Source of the DNA: Paenibacillus thalictri
GTDB taxonomy: Bacteria > Bacillota > Bacilli > Paenibacillales > NBRC-103111
NCBI RefSeq assembly: GCF_004307995.1
Contig: NZ_SIRE01000018.1
Span: 124,001-188,000, forward strand
Direction of reading: 5' to 3'
DNA length: 64,000 nucleotides
Shown in pieces: positions 40,960 to 48,170 of this stretch. Below the pieces are notes generated by a model. It did no database searches. It saw only the letters and a program-made list of their open reading frames with translations, and was not told the DNA's origin. The position numbers and the translations under genes were made by a program. Position 1 is the stretch's first letter; every line of letters begins with the position of its first letter.

Positions 40960-41859
40960 TTGAAAAGTGCGGAGCGCACGCTGGATATTCAGCGCACATT
41001 AATTCATGTAGACAACAAAGAAGAAATGGCTGTGAAGATGATCAAAATCGCAGTTCGCGTAGTCAATTTAATTGGCTTGCTGCTGCTCGTGCTCATCTTT
41101 GCCATGCCATTTGCCTGGATGCTCTCTACTTCTTTAAAAACACTGCCGGAAACGATGATTTTCCCTCCCAATTGGATTCCAAAGCATTTTGAATGGAGCA
41201 ATTTTGCCAAGGCGTGGGTTTCAGGGCCGTTTTTGCATTATATCATGAATAGTTTAACGGTTTCAGCAGGTATCCTCGTCCTGCAGATGCTGACCATCAT
41301 CCCGGCGGCTTATGCATTTGCGCGGTACCGATTCAAGGGGTCCGGCTTTTTATTTGGGATGGTTATGATCACGCTAATGATTCCGGCTCAGCTGATCTTT
41401 CTGCCTGTTTATTTGCAACTGAGTGTATGGAAGCTGCTTAATACGCACCTTGCCCTTATCCTTCCGTTTGCATCCAGCGCTTTTGGCATATTCCTCTTGA
41501 GGCAATCGTTTAAACAAGTGCAGGAGGAGCTGCTCGAAGCGGCGAGACTGGATAGCGCTAAAGAATGGCAGATCATCCTGAGAATCATGGTGCCATTGGC
41601 CAAACCGGTGCTGGCGACCTTTGCCCTGTTCAGCTTTATTGCTCATTGGAATGATTATTTCTGGCCGCTCGTCATGACGACAGATGAAACTGCACGTACC
41701 TTGCCTTTGGGGATTGCGAAGATTCGGCAGGAAGCAGGAATAGCGAACTGGAACGTACTTATGGCCGGGAATATGATCCTGGTAACGCCGATTCTGATCG
41801 CATTTTTCTTTGCACAACGGCAAATCATCCGCGCATTTGTATACACAGGAGTGAAATAA
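40960..41859 (+). CDS. UgpE-like ABC permease
   Basis: This about 299-residue permease has six membrane helices, the loop LLEAARLDSAKEWQIILRIMVPLAKP (about 186-211), and the C-terminal motif PLGIAKIRQEAGIANWNVLMAGNMI. It pairs with the UgpA-like permease. The start is uncertain: GGAG abuts a GTG at 40951, so a TTG at 40960 (eight bases away) is preferred. An ATG at 41023 would also leave all helices intact and remove an unusual 20-residue extension. Confidence 0.88.
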   Translation: MKSAERTLDIQRTLIHVDNKEEMAVKMIKIAVRVVNLIGLLLLVLIFAMPFAWMLSTSLKTLPETMIFPPNWIPKHFEWSNFAKAWVSGPFLHYIMNSLTVSAGILVLQMLTIIPAAYAFARYRFKGSGFLFGMVMITLMIPAQLIFLPVYLQLSVWKLLNTHLALILPFASSAFGIFLLRQSFKQVQEELLEAARLDSAKEWQIILRIMVPLAKPVLATFALFSFIAHWNDYFWPLVMTTDETARTLPLGIAKIRQEAGIANWNVLMAGNMILVTPILIAFFFAQRQIIRAFVYTGVK

Positions 41860-41881
41860 GCAGTGAAGGGGAGACAATCGA

Positions 41882-41974
41882 ATGAATGAAATTGTCGCCC
41901 ATCGAGGGTGTTCGGGGAAAGCGCCCGAAAATACGTTAGCTGCATTTAAGCTAGATTTGGCTGAATCGGCCTAG
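41882..41974 (+). pseudogene. truncated glycerophosphodiester phosphodiesterase gene
   Basis: Behind a good GGGGAG site the frame reads MNEIVAHRGCSGKAPENTLA then AFKLDLAESA and stops. IVAHRG...PENTxxAF is the diagnostic N-terminus of GDPD/UgpQ enzymes, which are normally about 240 residues. After about 25 residues the match ends, so the rest was lost by deletion or rearrangement. It is the last gene of the importer operon, where ugpQ normally sits, which strengthens the functional reading of the transporter. Confidence 0.85.
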
Positions 41975-42024
41975 GCGATCAGCCGAGCGAGTCACTCTAC
42001 CCAAGCATCTGCAACATTCCCACG

Positions 42025-42894
42025 CTACATCAGCCCCCGGTATTTCTCGCGATAGGCTCCGGGAGTGACGCCGACGGTTTTGCGGAAGGTGCGGATAAAA
42101 TAATTGCCGCTGGCAAAGCCGACAGCGCTGCCGATTTCCTGAACGGAAAGCAGCGTATGCCGCAGCAGCCGTTTGGCCTCCTCCATCCGGATAAAATACT
42201 GATATTTCAGCGGGCTCATCCCGGTATGTTTCCTTAAGCAGCGGGCGGCATAATCGACGTCGAAATGCAGCTCGGCCGCCAGCCGTTCCGCCTGAAACGG
42301 CTCGGCAAAACGGCTCTGCAGAATTTGCTTCACCTGCTCGCAAACCGCAAATGATCTCGACGATTGCCGCGACCGGAGTCCTGCCTGCAGCAGCGCCAGC
42401 AACCGTGCCAGCAGCGTGTGCAGCATAGCGGCGTTCTCATGGCACAACGATTGATGAAGCCGCGCCATCTCATCCAAAACCGGCAGCAGCGCCTGCATAT
42501 CCACCTGCCCGAATTTCGGCAAATACAGAAACTGCTCGTCGGGCGTATGGTCGTAATCGGTCCCTTGACGAAGCATCGACGACCAGGGGATCCGGCGGTG
42601 CTCTATGGTCTCGATGCGTGCATCGTGCCGGAAATGCACCCAATAAATTTCCGTCGGCTCGGTACAAGGGGCATGTCCGTGGTGGGACCGTCCCGGTTCC
42701 AATAGGAGCATCTCGCCGGCACCGATGCTGTAGGGCTGTTCGTCTTCGGTCATATGCATCACGCCTTGTTTGACCAGCAGCAGGTCGAAGACCGGAAAAC
42801 TGCGGCGAAAATGCTGCCCTCCCACAGGCCAAACCGAATGACCGACCGTAAGAAGAACCGGCATGGGCGGAATTGTCAGCTGCAAGCAGATCAT
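42025..42894 (-). CDS. AraC-family transcriptional regulator
   Basis: This about 289-residue protein has an N-terminal AraC-type cupin (FDLLLVKQGVMHMTEDEQPYSI, GEMLLLEPGRSHHG) and a C-terminal double helix-turn-helix (about 185-285: FAEPFQAERLAAELHFDVDYAARCLRKHTGMSPLKY and SVQEIGSAVGFASGNYFIRTFRKTVGVTPGAYR, in short elements). It is divergent from the glycosidase gene at 43130, so that gene is its likely target. Start uncertain: GGGAGG overlaps a GTG at 42909, so the ATG at 42894 is preferred although the spacing is long. Confidence 0.88.
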   Translation of the reverse strand: MICLQLTIPPMPVLLTVGHSVWPVGGQHFRRSFPVFDLLLVKQGVMHMTEDEQPYSIGAGEMLLLEPGRSHHGHAPCTEPTEIYWVHFRHDARIETIEHRRIPWSSMLRQGTDYDHTPDEQFLYLPKFGQVDMQALLPVLDEMARLHQSLCHENAAMLHTLLARLLALLQAGLRSRQSSRSFAVCEQVKQILQSRFAEPFQAERLAAELHFDVDYAARCLRKHTGMSPLKYQYFIRMEEAKRLLRHTLLSVQEIGSAVGFASGNYFIRTFRKTVGVTPGAYREKYRGLM

Positions 42895-43129
42895 GTTGTC
42901 GTCTGCCACCTCCCGTTAATCGCACCTTGCTCTTTGTCTTAAGAATACCGTTGAAGCGCTTTCGGTTCAACGGTTTTATTTACAACCGACCGCCTTTATC
43001 CGGCGATACATTTACAGTATTTTAGTCGAAAATGTGCTATAGCTGGTCGTCCCGCTGCCTATTTCCGCTCCGCACCAGGTTGTATATTTATATTGCAAGC
43101 ATGTATACAGCACCCACCGAGGAGGGGTA

Positions 43130-45103
43130 ATGATGAGATTTCGCCAGGTCCATCTTGATTTTCACACATCCGAGCTAATTTCAGGCATCGGCAAGCGTTT
43201 CGACCAAGAGCAGTTTCAAAGCATGCTGAAGCTGGGACATGTGGACTCAATCACTATTTTTTCAAAATGCCATCACGGCTGGGCATACCATCCTTCCGTT
43301 CACAACGAGATGCACCCGGGTCTTGAATTTGATCTGCTGGAGGCGATGATTGAAGCGGCGCACGAAATTGGTGTCAAAACGCCGGTATACATATCTGCCG
43401 GCCTTGACGAAAAACTTGCGCTGCGCCATCCGGAGTGGCTGATCCGCGATTTCAACGACCACACGAATTGGGTCGACGGCTTTATGAAGCCAGGTTATCA
43501 TCAATTTTGTCTGAACTCCCCTTATCTCGACTTATTGCTTCGCCAGGTGGACGAAGTCGTCCGCGGATACGATGCCGACGGTATTTTTCTGGACATTGTC
43601 GGCGTGCGCCCGTGTTATTGCCATACGTGTATCAACGCTATTCGCAAGCAAGGCGGAGATCCGCGCGATAAAGAAGCCATGCTGGCCATGTGGGAGCGCA
43701 CTTACGCCAACTATTGCGCTCGCGTGCGGGAAACGATCGACGCGGTGAAGCCGGGCTTGCCCGTGTTCCACAATGGCGGGCATATCCGCCGGGGACGGCG
43801 TGATTTGGCGCGGATGAATTCGCATCTGGAGCTGGAGTCGCTGCCGACGGGCGGCTGGGGATACGACCACTTCCCGTTGTCCGCAAGATACGCTCAAGGA
43901 CTTGGCATGGAATTCCTTGGCATGACCGGCAAATTTCATACCACATGGGGTGAATTTGGCGGTTACAAGCACCCGAATGCGCTGCGTTATGAAACCTCGC
44001 TTAGCATCGCAAACGGAGCCAAATGCTCGATCGGCGACCAGCTTCACCCCGAAGGGCTTATGGATGAAGCGACGTATCGGCTGATCGGGGCCGCTTACCG
44101 GGAAATCGAACAAAAAGAAGCATGGTGCGAAGAGGTTGCAAGTATCGCCGATATCGGCCTTTTGACGTTGGAAGCGCTGCAGGCGCACAGCGAAGAAAAA
44201 AAGGGAGACCGGGCCGCAGGGTCCGATGCTGGCGCCATCCGCATGCTGCTGGAGGGCAAATGGCTGTTTGACGTCATCGATCTGGAAAGCGACTTCCAGC
44301 GTTACAAGGTCATTATTTTGCCCGACCTTGTTACGATCGACGAAGACTTGCAGGCTAAATTCAACCGTTTCATCGCTGCTGGGGGAAGGGTGCTTGCCAC
44401 AGGTCGCTCCGGACTTAATGCGGAGGGGAATGCATTTGCGCTCGATTTTGGCGCGGAATGGGTCGAGGCAAGTGCCTGCCGTCCCGATTATTTCCGTCCG
44501 CATTTTGAACTGCAAAACCTTGGAACGGCATCATTTGTCTTCTATTCGGAGGGCCAGTCCATCAAGCTGACGGACGGGACGGAGCTGGGACACCGGGAAC
44601 AGTCTTATTTCAACCGGGAAGCATTTGCCTTCTGCTCCCACCAACATACTCCCAGCGCGCTGCGGCACGACGGTCCCGGGATGGTTGAGAGCGGCAGCGG
44701 CATTTATATCGCGTGGAATGTGTTTGAAGACTACGCGGCCAAAGGTAGCCTTGCCTTAAAAGAAGTTGTGACCTACGCGCTGAACAGGCTGCTGCCCGAC
44801 AAAACGCTAGCCACAGGGCTGCCGGCGCAGGGGATTGTTACCTTGATGCATCAGGAGCGGGAAAACCGCTATGTAAATCATCTGTTGTACGCCTCTCCGG
44901 TGAAACGCGGCAGCGGCGTTGAAGTGATTGAAGATATGATCCCGCTCTACGACGTGCCGGTGAGCTTAAGACTGCCTTCCGAGGCGAAAAAGGTATATTT
45001 GGCTCCGCAGATGACGGAGCTGCCGTTTGATACGTCGGACGGCTGCATCCATTACACCGTTCCCCGGCTGGAGTGCCATCAAATGGTTGTCATCGATGTG
45101 TAA
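43130..45103 (+). CDS. GHL6/GH151-like glycoside hydrolase with beta-galactosidase trimerisation domain
   Basis: This 657-residue cytoplasmic protein begins RQVHLDFHTSELI and continues VDSITIFSKCHHGWAYHP, LNSPYLDLLLRQVDEVVRGY, DGIFLDIVGVRPCYCHTC and KFHTTWGEFGGYKHPNALRYE. This is the pattern of hypothetical glycosyl hydrolase family 6 (PF14871), with a (beta/alpha)8 barrel. Residues about 340-560 look like a beta-galactosidase trimerisation domain (YKVIILPDLVTIDEDLQAKF, GGRVLATGRSG), followed by a beta C-terminal domain. Relatives include GH151 alpha-L-fucosidases, one of which was described from Paenibacillus; fucosidase activity here is inference. No signal peptide. Either ATG at 43130 or 43133 could be used behind GGAGGGG. 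Confidence 0.75.
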   Translation: MMRFRQVHLDFHTSELISGIGKRFDQEQFQSMLKLGHVDSITIFSKCHHGWAYHPSVHNEMHPGLEFDLLEAMIEAAHEIGVKTPVYISAGLDEKLALRHPEWLIRDFNDHTNWVDGFMKPGYHQFCLNSPYLDLLLRQVDEVVRGYDADGIFLDIVGVRPCYCHTCINAIRKQGGDPRDKEAMLAMWERTYANYCARVRETIDAVKPGLPVFHNGGHIRRGRRDLARMNSHLELESLPTGGWGYDHFPLSARYAQGLGMEFLGMTGKFHTTWGEFGGYKHPNALRYETSLSIANGAKCSIGDQLHPEGLMDEATYRLIGAAYREIEQKEAWCEEVASIADIGLLTLEALQAHSEEKKGDRAAGSDAGAIRMLLEGKWLFDVIDLESDFQRYKVIILPDLVTIDEDLQAKFNRFIAAGGRVLATGRSGLNAEGNAFALDFGAEWVEASACRPDYFRPHFELQNLGTASFVFYSEGQSIKLTDGTELGHREQSYFNREAFAFCSHQHTPSALRHDGPGMVESGSGIYIAWNVFEDYAAKGSLALKEVVTYALNRLLPDKTLATGLPAQGIVTLMHQERENRYVNHLLYASPVKRGSGVEVIEDMIPLYDVPVSLRLPSEAKKVYLAPQMTELPFDTSDGCIHYTVPRLECHQMVVIDV

Positions 45104-45154
45104 TGTAATCCGCGTAACGAAGAAATCCGCCTTATCCGCACTGCCAAGCGCACA

Positions 45155-45183
45155 AAAGACTGCCTGTAAAACAGGCAGTCTTT
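45155..45183. terminator. bidirectional terminator
   Basis: AAAGACTGCCTGT and ACAGGCAGTCTTT form a perfect 13-bp stem with a three-base loop between the glycosidase gene and the minus-strand YunC-like gene. Confidence 0.92.
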
Positions 45184-45486
45184 CTACATCATCTTTCGTA
45201 CCGCGTCACGGCCTGTTGTCCCTTTGACGATTCCCAGCGATTCGGCCTCGTACGTAACGGATTCCAGCGGCGCATCGAGCAGCTCCTCCAAAGTGCGTAC
45301 CCCGACGGCTCTGCCCGCTATGATACGGCGGTCCTTGAGACGCTCGTTCAGCAGCCCGACATCCAAAGCCCCGCACATGATGTATCCCTTATCCGTGGTT
45401 ACGACGATCAGCGTTGTTTTCGGCAGTTTCACCTCGATGCCAAGCGCGGTATGCCCATCGATTTCGATCGGCTCCATTCTCATCAT
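45184..45486 (-). CDS. YunC-like DUF1805 protein
   Basis: This 100-residue protein matches DUF1805/YunC: ALGIEVKLPKTTLIVVTTDKGYIMCGALDV in short elements, then ERLKDRRIIAGRAVGVRTLEELLDAPLESVT and a C-terminal GIVKGTTGRDAVRKM. B. subtilis YunC has about the same length. Function unknown. The ATG at 45486 has AGGAGG nine bases upstream; a longer open frame to 45639 lacks a site. The terminator stem ends directly at its stop codon. Confidence 0.8.
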   Translation of the reverse strand: MMRMEPIEIDGHTALGIEVKLPKTTLIVVTTDKGYIMCGALDVGLLNERLKDRRIIAGRAVGVRTLEELLDAPLESVTYEAESLGIVKGTTGRDAVRKMM

Positions 45487-45754
45487 CTTCATGCACCTCC
45501 TAACCATAAATCGCATTAAGGCTGATTCTACCTTCATCATATGTTTCGGATACATAACTAGTAACGAATGAAGCAAAAATAGGCAGTCCGGTAAGCCGCT
45601 AGACGCAGTATACTTAGAACAACGGTGCCGAAGACGCACCCCGTCTAGTCGTAAAGACCAATTTTGACGGACCGGGACAATTCCAAGTTCTTCTGTCTCC
45701 GGCTTATGAATACACTCCCTAATAGCGTTTCATTTCCATGCTAAGGGAGTGATC

Positions 45755-46060
45755 ATGTTGAATTGTTCGTTCAAAACCAAACTATGTGTGCTTGCGTTAA
45801 GCTCAAGTCTGATGCTTCCCGCAGCGGCAAGTGCCGCGACAGCAGGAGATTCGGCAAGCCAGCCCGCTGCCCCTGCGTTTCAGACCATTTTTTCGGTAAT
45901 CCAAACCAATGTAAACGGCGTGTTTATCCCCGGCAATTTTGTGATAAACCAAGATTCAAGAGCTGTTTATGCTCCTGGGATCGGTTATATTGTCGTCAAT
46001 AAAGATACGCGTCTGCCCCCGGGATCCTATTATTTAAAGCCCGCAAGCTCAGTAAAATAA
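45755..46060 (+). CDS. small secreted protein
   Basis: The 101-residue product begins with a signal peptide MLNCSFKTKLCVLALSSSLM followed by LPAAASA (cleavage near residue 26). The mature part is short and beta-rich (FSVIQTNVNGVFIPGNFVIN and YIVVNKDTRLPPGSYYL). AAGGGAG lies five bases before the ATG. No family recognised. Confidence 0.6.
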   Translation: MLNCSFKTKLCVLALSSSLMLPAAASAATAGDSASQPAAPAFQTIFSVIQTNVNGVFIPGNFVINQDSRAVYAPGIGYIVVNKDTRLPPGSYYLKPASSVK

Positions 46061-46216
46061 CGATAAGCGGAAGCCGTTTTGGGCATTAAAACCATCCGCC
46101 GGGAAACATTGAAATGCTCTCTCAACTAGCAAGGAAACAACTTTCTTCGCCGGAGCGGAAATATTTCTTTGCTGCCGGCATGAATCATCTGGAAGTGAAA
46201 GGGAAAACAAATGAAT

Positions 46217-46256
46217 GCGCCGTCCATTGTCAGCTACAGCTAACAACGGACGGCGC
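46217..46256. repeat. long stem-loop without poly-T
   Basis: GCGCCGTCC (46217-46225) and GGACGGCGC (46248-46256) form a perfect 9-bp outer stem. The inner bases TTGT/ACAA and AGC/GCT extend the pairing to almost 17 bp with a four-base loop. No T-run follows on either strand, so it may be a mobile repeat, a cruciform or a weak terminator between the secreted protein gene and the carboxypeptidase gene. Confidence 0.55.
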
Positions 46257-46359
46257 ACTCATAGGAGGCCGCTGAAAAAAGCAGCTTAGGTGAGCGAAAT
46301 CATGCTGAAGAAGCGCCTTCGGCCTTTTCTCGATTCGAACGAAGCAATAAACGATATGA

Positions 46360-47259
46360 TTACGGTTTGCTGACCGGAGTTGCTTTTCCTAAATATTCCT
46401 CCAGCGTAATGCCCCGCTTTGCAATTTCCTTAGCCATCTCCGTGCCTACGTACCTTAAGTGCCACGGTTCATACTGATAACCGGTAATGCTCTCTTTCCC
46501 CTTCAGATAACGGATGATGAAGCCGTAATCCGCCGCGTGGTCGGCAAGCCATTTGGCTTCCTTCGTATCCCCGAAGCAATCCGTAGCCGCACATTTCCCC
46601 GAGGAACCGGATACGTCAATGGCAAGCCCTGTCTCATGTTCGCTTTGCCCCGGTTTGGCGCTGTATTTGTTCGCCGCCTCTTCCCCGTCGGCTTTGACAT
46701 AATTCGAGTACACAGACTTTTGCGTCGCATAAGAACGGTACGCCGATACGCCTGCGAGCGGCAGCTTGTCGTCCGCCGCGGCTTTGAACAGCTTCTCCAG
46801 CGCTTCCGCCGCTTCCTTGCGCATTTTTCGTTTTTCCAGTTTTTCTTTAAAAATAAAAGGAACGTTAGGATCAACCAAATCCTGCGGCTCATAATTGTCC
46901 GGCAGCTTGTACATTTTGTTTACGAGTACGGCTCTATCCGTTGGATTGGCGACTACTTGCACCGATTTGCCGGCATCTCCCGGCGCGCTTGGCTTAGATG
47001 CTGCAGGATCGGACTGAGGTTTTTGCGCTGCGGAATCAGGCTGAGGTTTCGCAGCCGCATCAGGCTGGGATTTGGGAGATGCAGTTCCAGCCGGAGGCGT
47101 GGCTTCCGGAGCGGCCTTGGCAGGCGGGGTGCTTGTCTGCTGCTGCGTTGCGCCTGCTGCGGATTGCGCCGGAGTTTTGTCGTTTCCGCCGCAGCCGGCC
47201 GCCGACACGACAAAACCTGCCAGCAGCAGAAACGAAGCGGATTTTACATACTTGTTCAT
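46360..47259 (-). CDS. VanY/DacB-type D-alanyl-D-alanine carboxypeptidase lipoprotein
   Basis: This 299-residue lipoprotein has a lipobox SAAGC (lipid Cys23) and then a Pro/Ala/Gln-rich low-complexity linker (about 30-100) that spans the wall-side gap. The M15B catalytic domain follows, with YRSYATQKSVYSNYV, QSEHETGLAIDVS (His and Asp zinc ligands) and a final EPWHLRYV (His ligand). It trims peptidoglycan stem peptides outside the membrane. No VanR/VanS neighbours are seen, so general wall maintenance is more likely than vancomycin resistance. Confidence 0.9.
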   Translation of the reverse strand: MNKYVKSASFLLLAGFVVSAAGCGGNDKTPAQSAAGATQQQTSTPPAKAAPEATPPAGTASPKSQPDAAAKPQPDSAAQKPQSDPAASKPSAPGDAGKSVQVVANPTDRAVLVNKMYKLPDNYEPQDLVDPNVPFIFKEKLEKRKMRKEAAEALEKLFKAAADDKLPLAGVSAYRSYATQKSVYSNYVKADGEEAANKYSAKPGQSEHETGLAIDVSGSSGKCAATDCFGDTKEAKWLADHAADYGFIIRYLKGKESITGYQYEPWHLRYVGTEMAKEIAKRGITLEEYLGKATPVSKP

Positions 47260-47513
47260 TTTGCTACCTTCCTATCCTCATCTGTCATTTCCATCCCTAT
47301 AGTACACCTTAACGCGCCCCGAAGGCAAAAGGTTGCTCTCCCCCGCCGGTTGCCAGCAAAAAAAGATAAGCCTTCGGAACTAAGCTTGAATCAGAGGGGA
47401 GAAGCAGCTGGCCGTTTTATTCAAATATGTGCTGTATGTCCTATTCTTACAATTAACGGCATGTTATAGTAAAATAGATATGTATATCGAACTAGGGAAA
47501 GGGGGCCGCCGTC

Positions 47514-48008
47514 ATGAAAGACAACCAAGAGAGCCAAGCGAAACAACGTTTTCTTTTCAATGTGGACATTTTAATCGAAGGGGAAACGAACGGACGCGCC
47601 CTGGAAACGCTGCTACATCTTTTAAACTCGAATCAGATTCAGGATTACAACATCAGATCGGGCATCGAGCTAGGCAAATGGATCCAGGTCGCCATTAAAG
47701 AGGCGCGGAAAAATGTAACCAAAGAATCAGCAGCCAAAACCCAGGAAAAAGTGCAGCAGCCAAACGTGGAGCCGACGAAAAAAAAGTCCGCCGATCACGA
47801 GTATTTATACCAGCAGTTGGAAAAATTCAGGGAAAATAACATGCTCATCCGTGTAACGGTTTTAAAAGGAAAAGGCATCAAGCTCAGCCTGCCTTGCCGG
47901 ATATTGAATTTTGACCCTGCTGCGGAAACGGTGACGGTATATCACGTGGACGAAAAGAAGGTATATTTGTTCAGGATCAACGAAATCGACGATGTAGAAG
48001 TCAGCTGA
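47514..48008 (+). CDS. 164-residue protein of unknown function
   Basis: Behind GGGGG, eight bases before the ATG, this soluble protein has an N-terminal domain (FLFNVDILIEGETNGRALE...), a Lys/Gln-rich linker (about 65-95) and a C-terminal beta domain (IRVTVLKGKGIKLSLPCRIL, TVYHVDEKKVYLFRINEID). The two-domain layout with a flexible linker is clear, but I do not recognise a family. A terminator follows. Confidence 0.65.
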   Translation: MKDNQESQAKQRFLFNVDILIEGETNGRALETLLHLLNSNQIQDYNIRSGIELGKWIQVAIKEARKNVTKESAAKTQEKVQQPNVEPTKKKSADHEYLYQQLEKFRENNMLIRVTVLKGKGIKLSLPCRILNFDPAAETVTVYHVDEKKVYLFRINEIDDVEVS

Positions 48009-48025
48009 ACGCCGCTGCAGCCAAC

Positions 48026-48049
48026 AAAAGCCCGAGAAATCGGGCTTTT
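48026..48049 (+). terminator. rho-independent terminator
   Basis: AAAAGCCCGA and TCGGGCTTTT form a perfect 10-bp stem with a GAAA tetraloop-like loop, 18 bases after the stop at 48008. Confidence 0.92.
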
Positions 48050-48075
48050 GACTATTTAAAGTCCCTCGTATGACG

Positions 48076-48124
48076 CAAATACGCTTCCAAAACCACTGTG
48101 AAAGTGGGCTCGGAAGCGTATTTG
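48076..48124. terminator. two-stage hairpin after the GGDEF-EAL gene
   Basis: CAAATACGCTTCC (48076-48088) and GGAAGCGTATTTG (48112-48124) form a perfect 13-bp stem, and CCACT/AGTGG form an inner stem. It lies 46 bases past the end of the minus-strand diguanylate cyclase/phosphodiesterase gene. There is no strong T-run, so termination is likely but not certain. Confidence 0.55.
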
Positions 48125-48170
48125 TTGTGCTTATTCATATAAGTGTGGAACCGTTTGGATTATCCATATC

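Noticed and set aside
42945..42965. possible cre site (TTGAAGCGCTTTCGG) between the AraC and glycosidase genes
   Set aside because: It has a core like the catabolite-response element but misses two fixed positions, so it is not reported as a feature.
46360..47259. vancomycin resistance (VanY) locus
   Set aside because: There are no vanHAX, vanR or vanS genes nearby; single VanY-like carboxypeptidases are common housekeeping lipoproteins.
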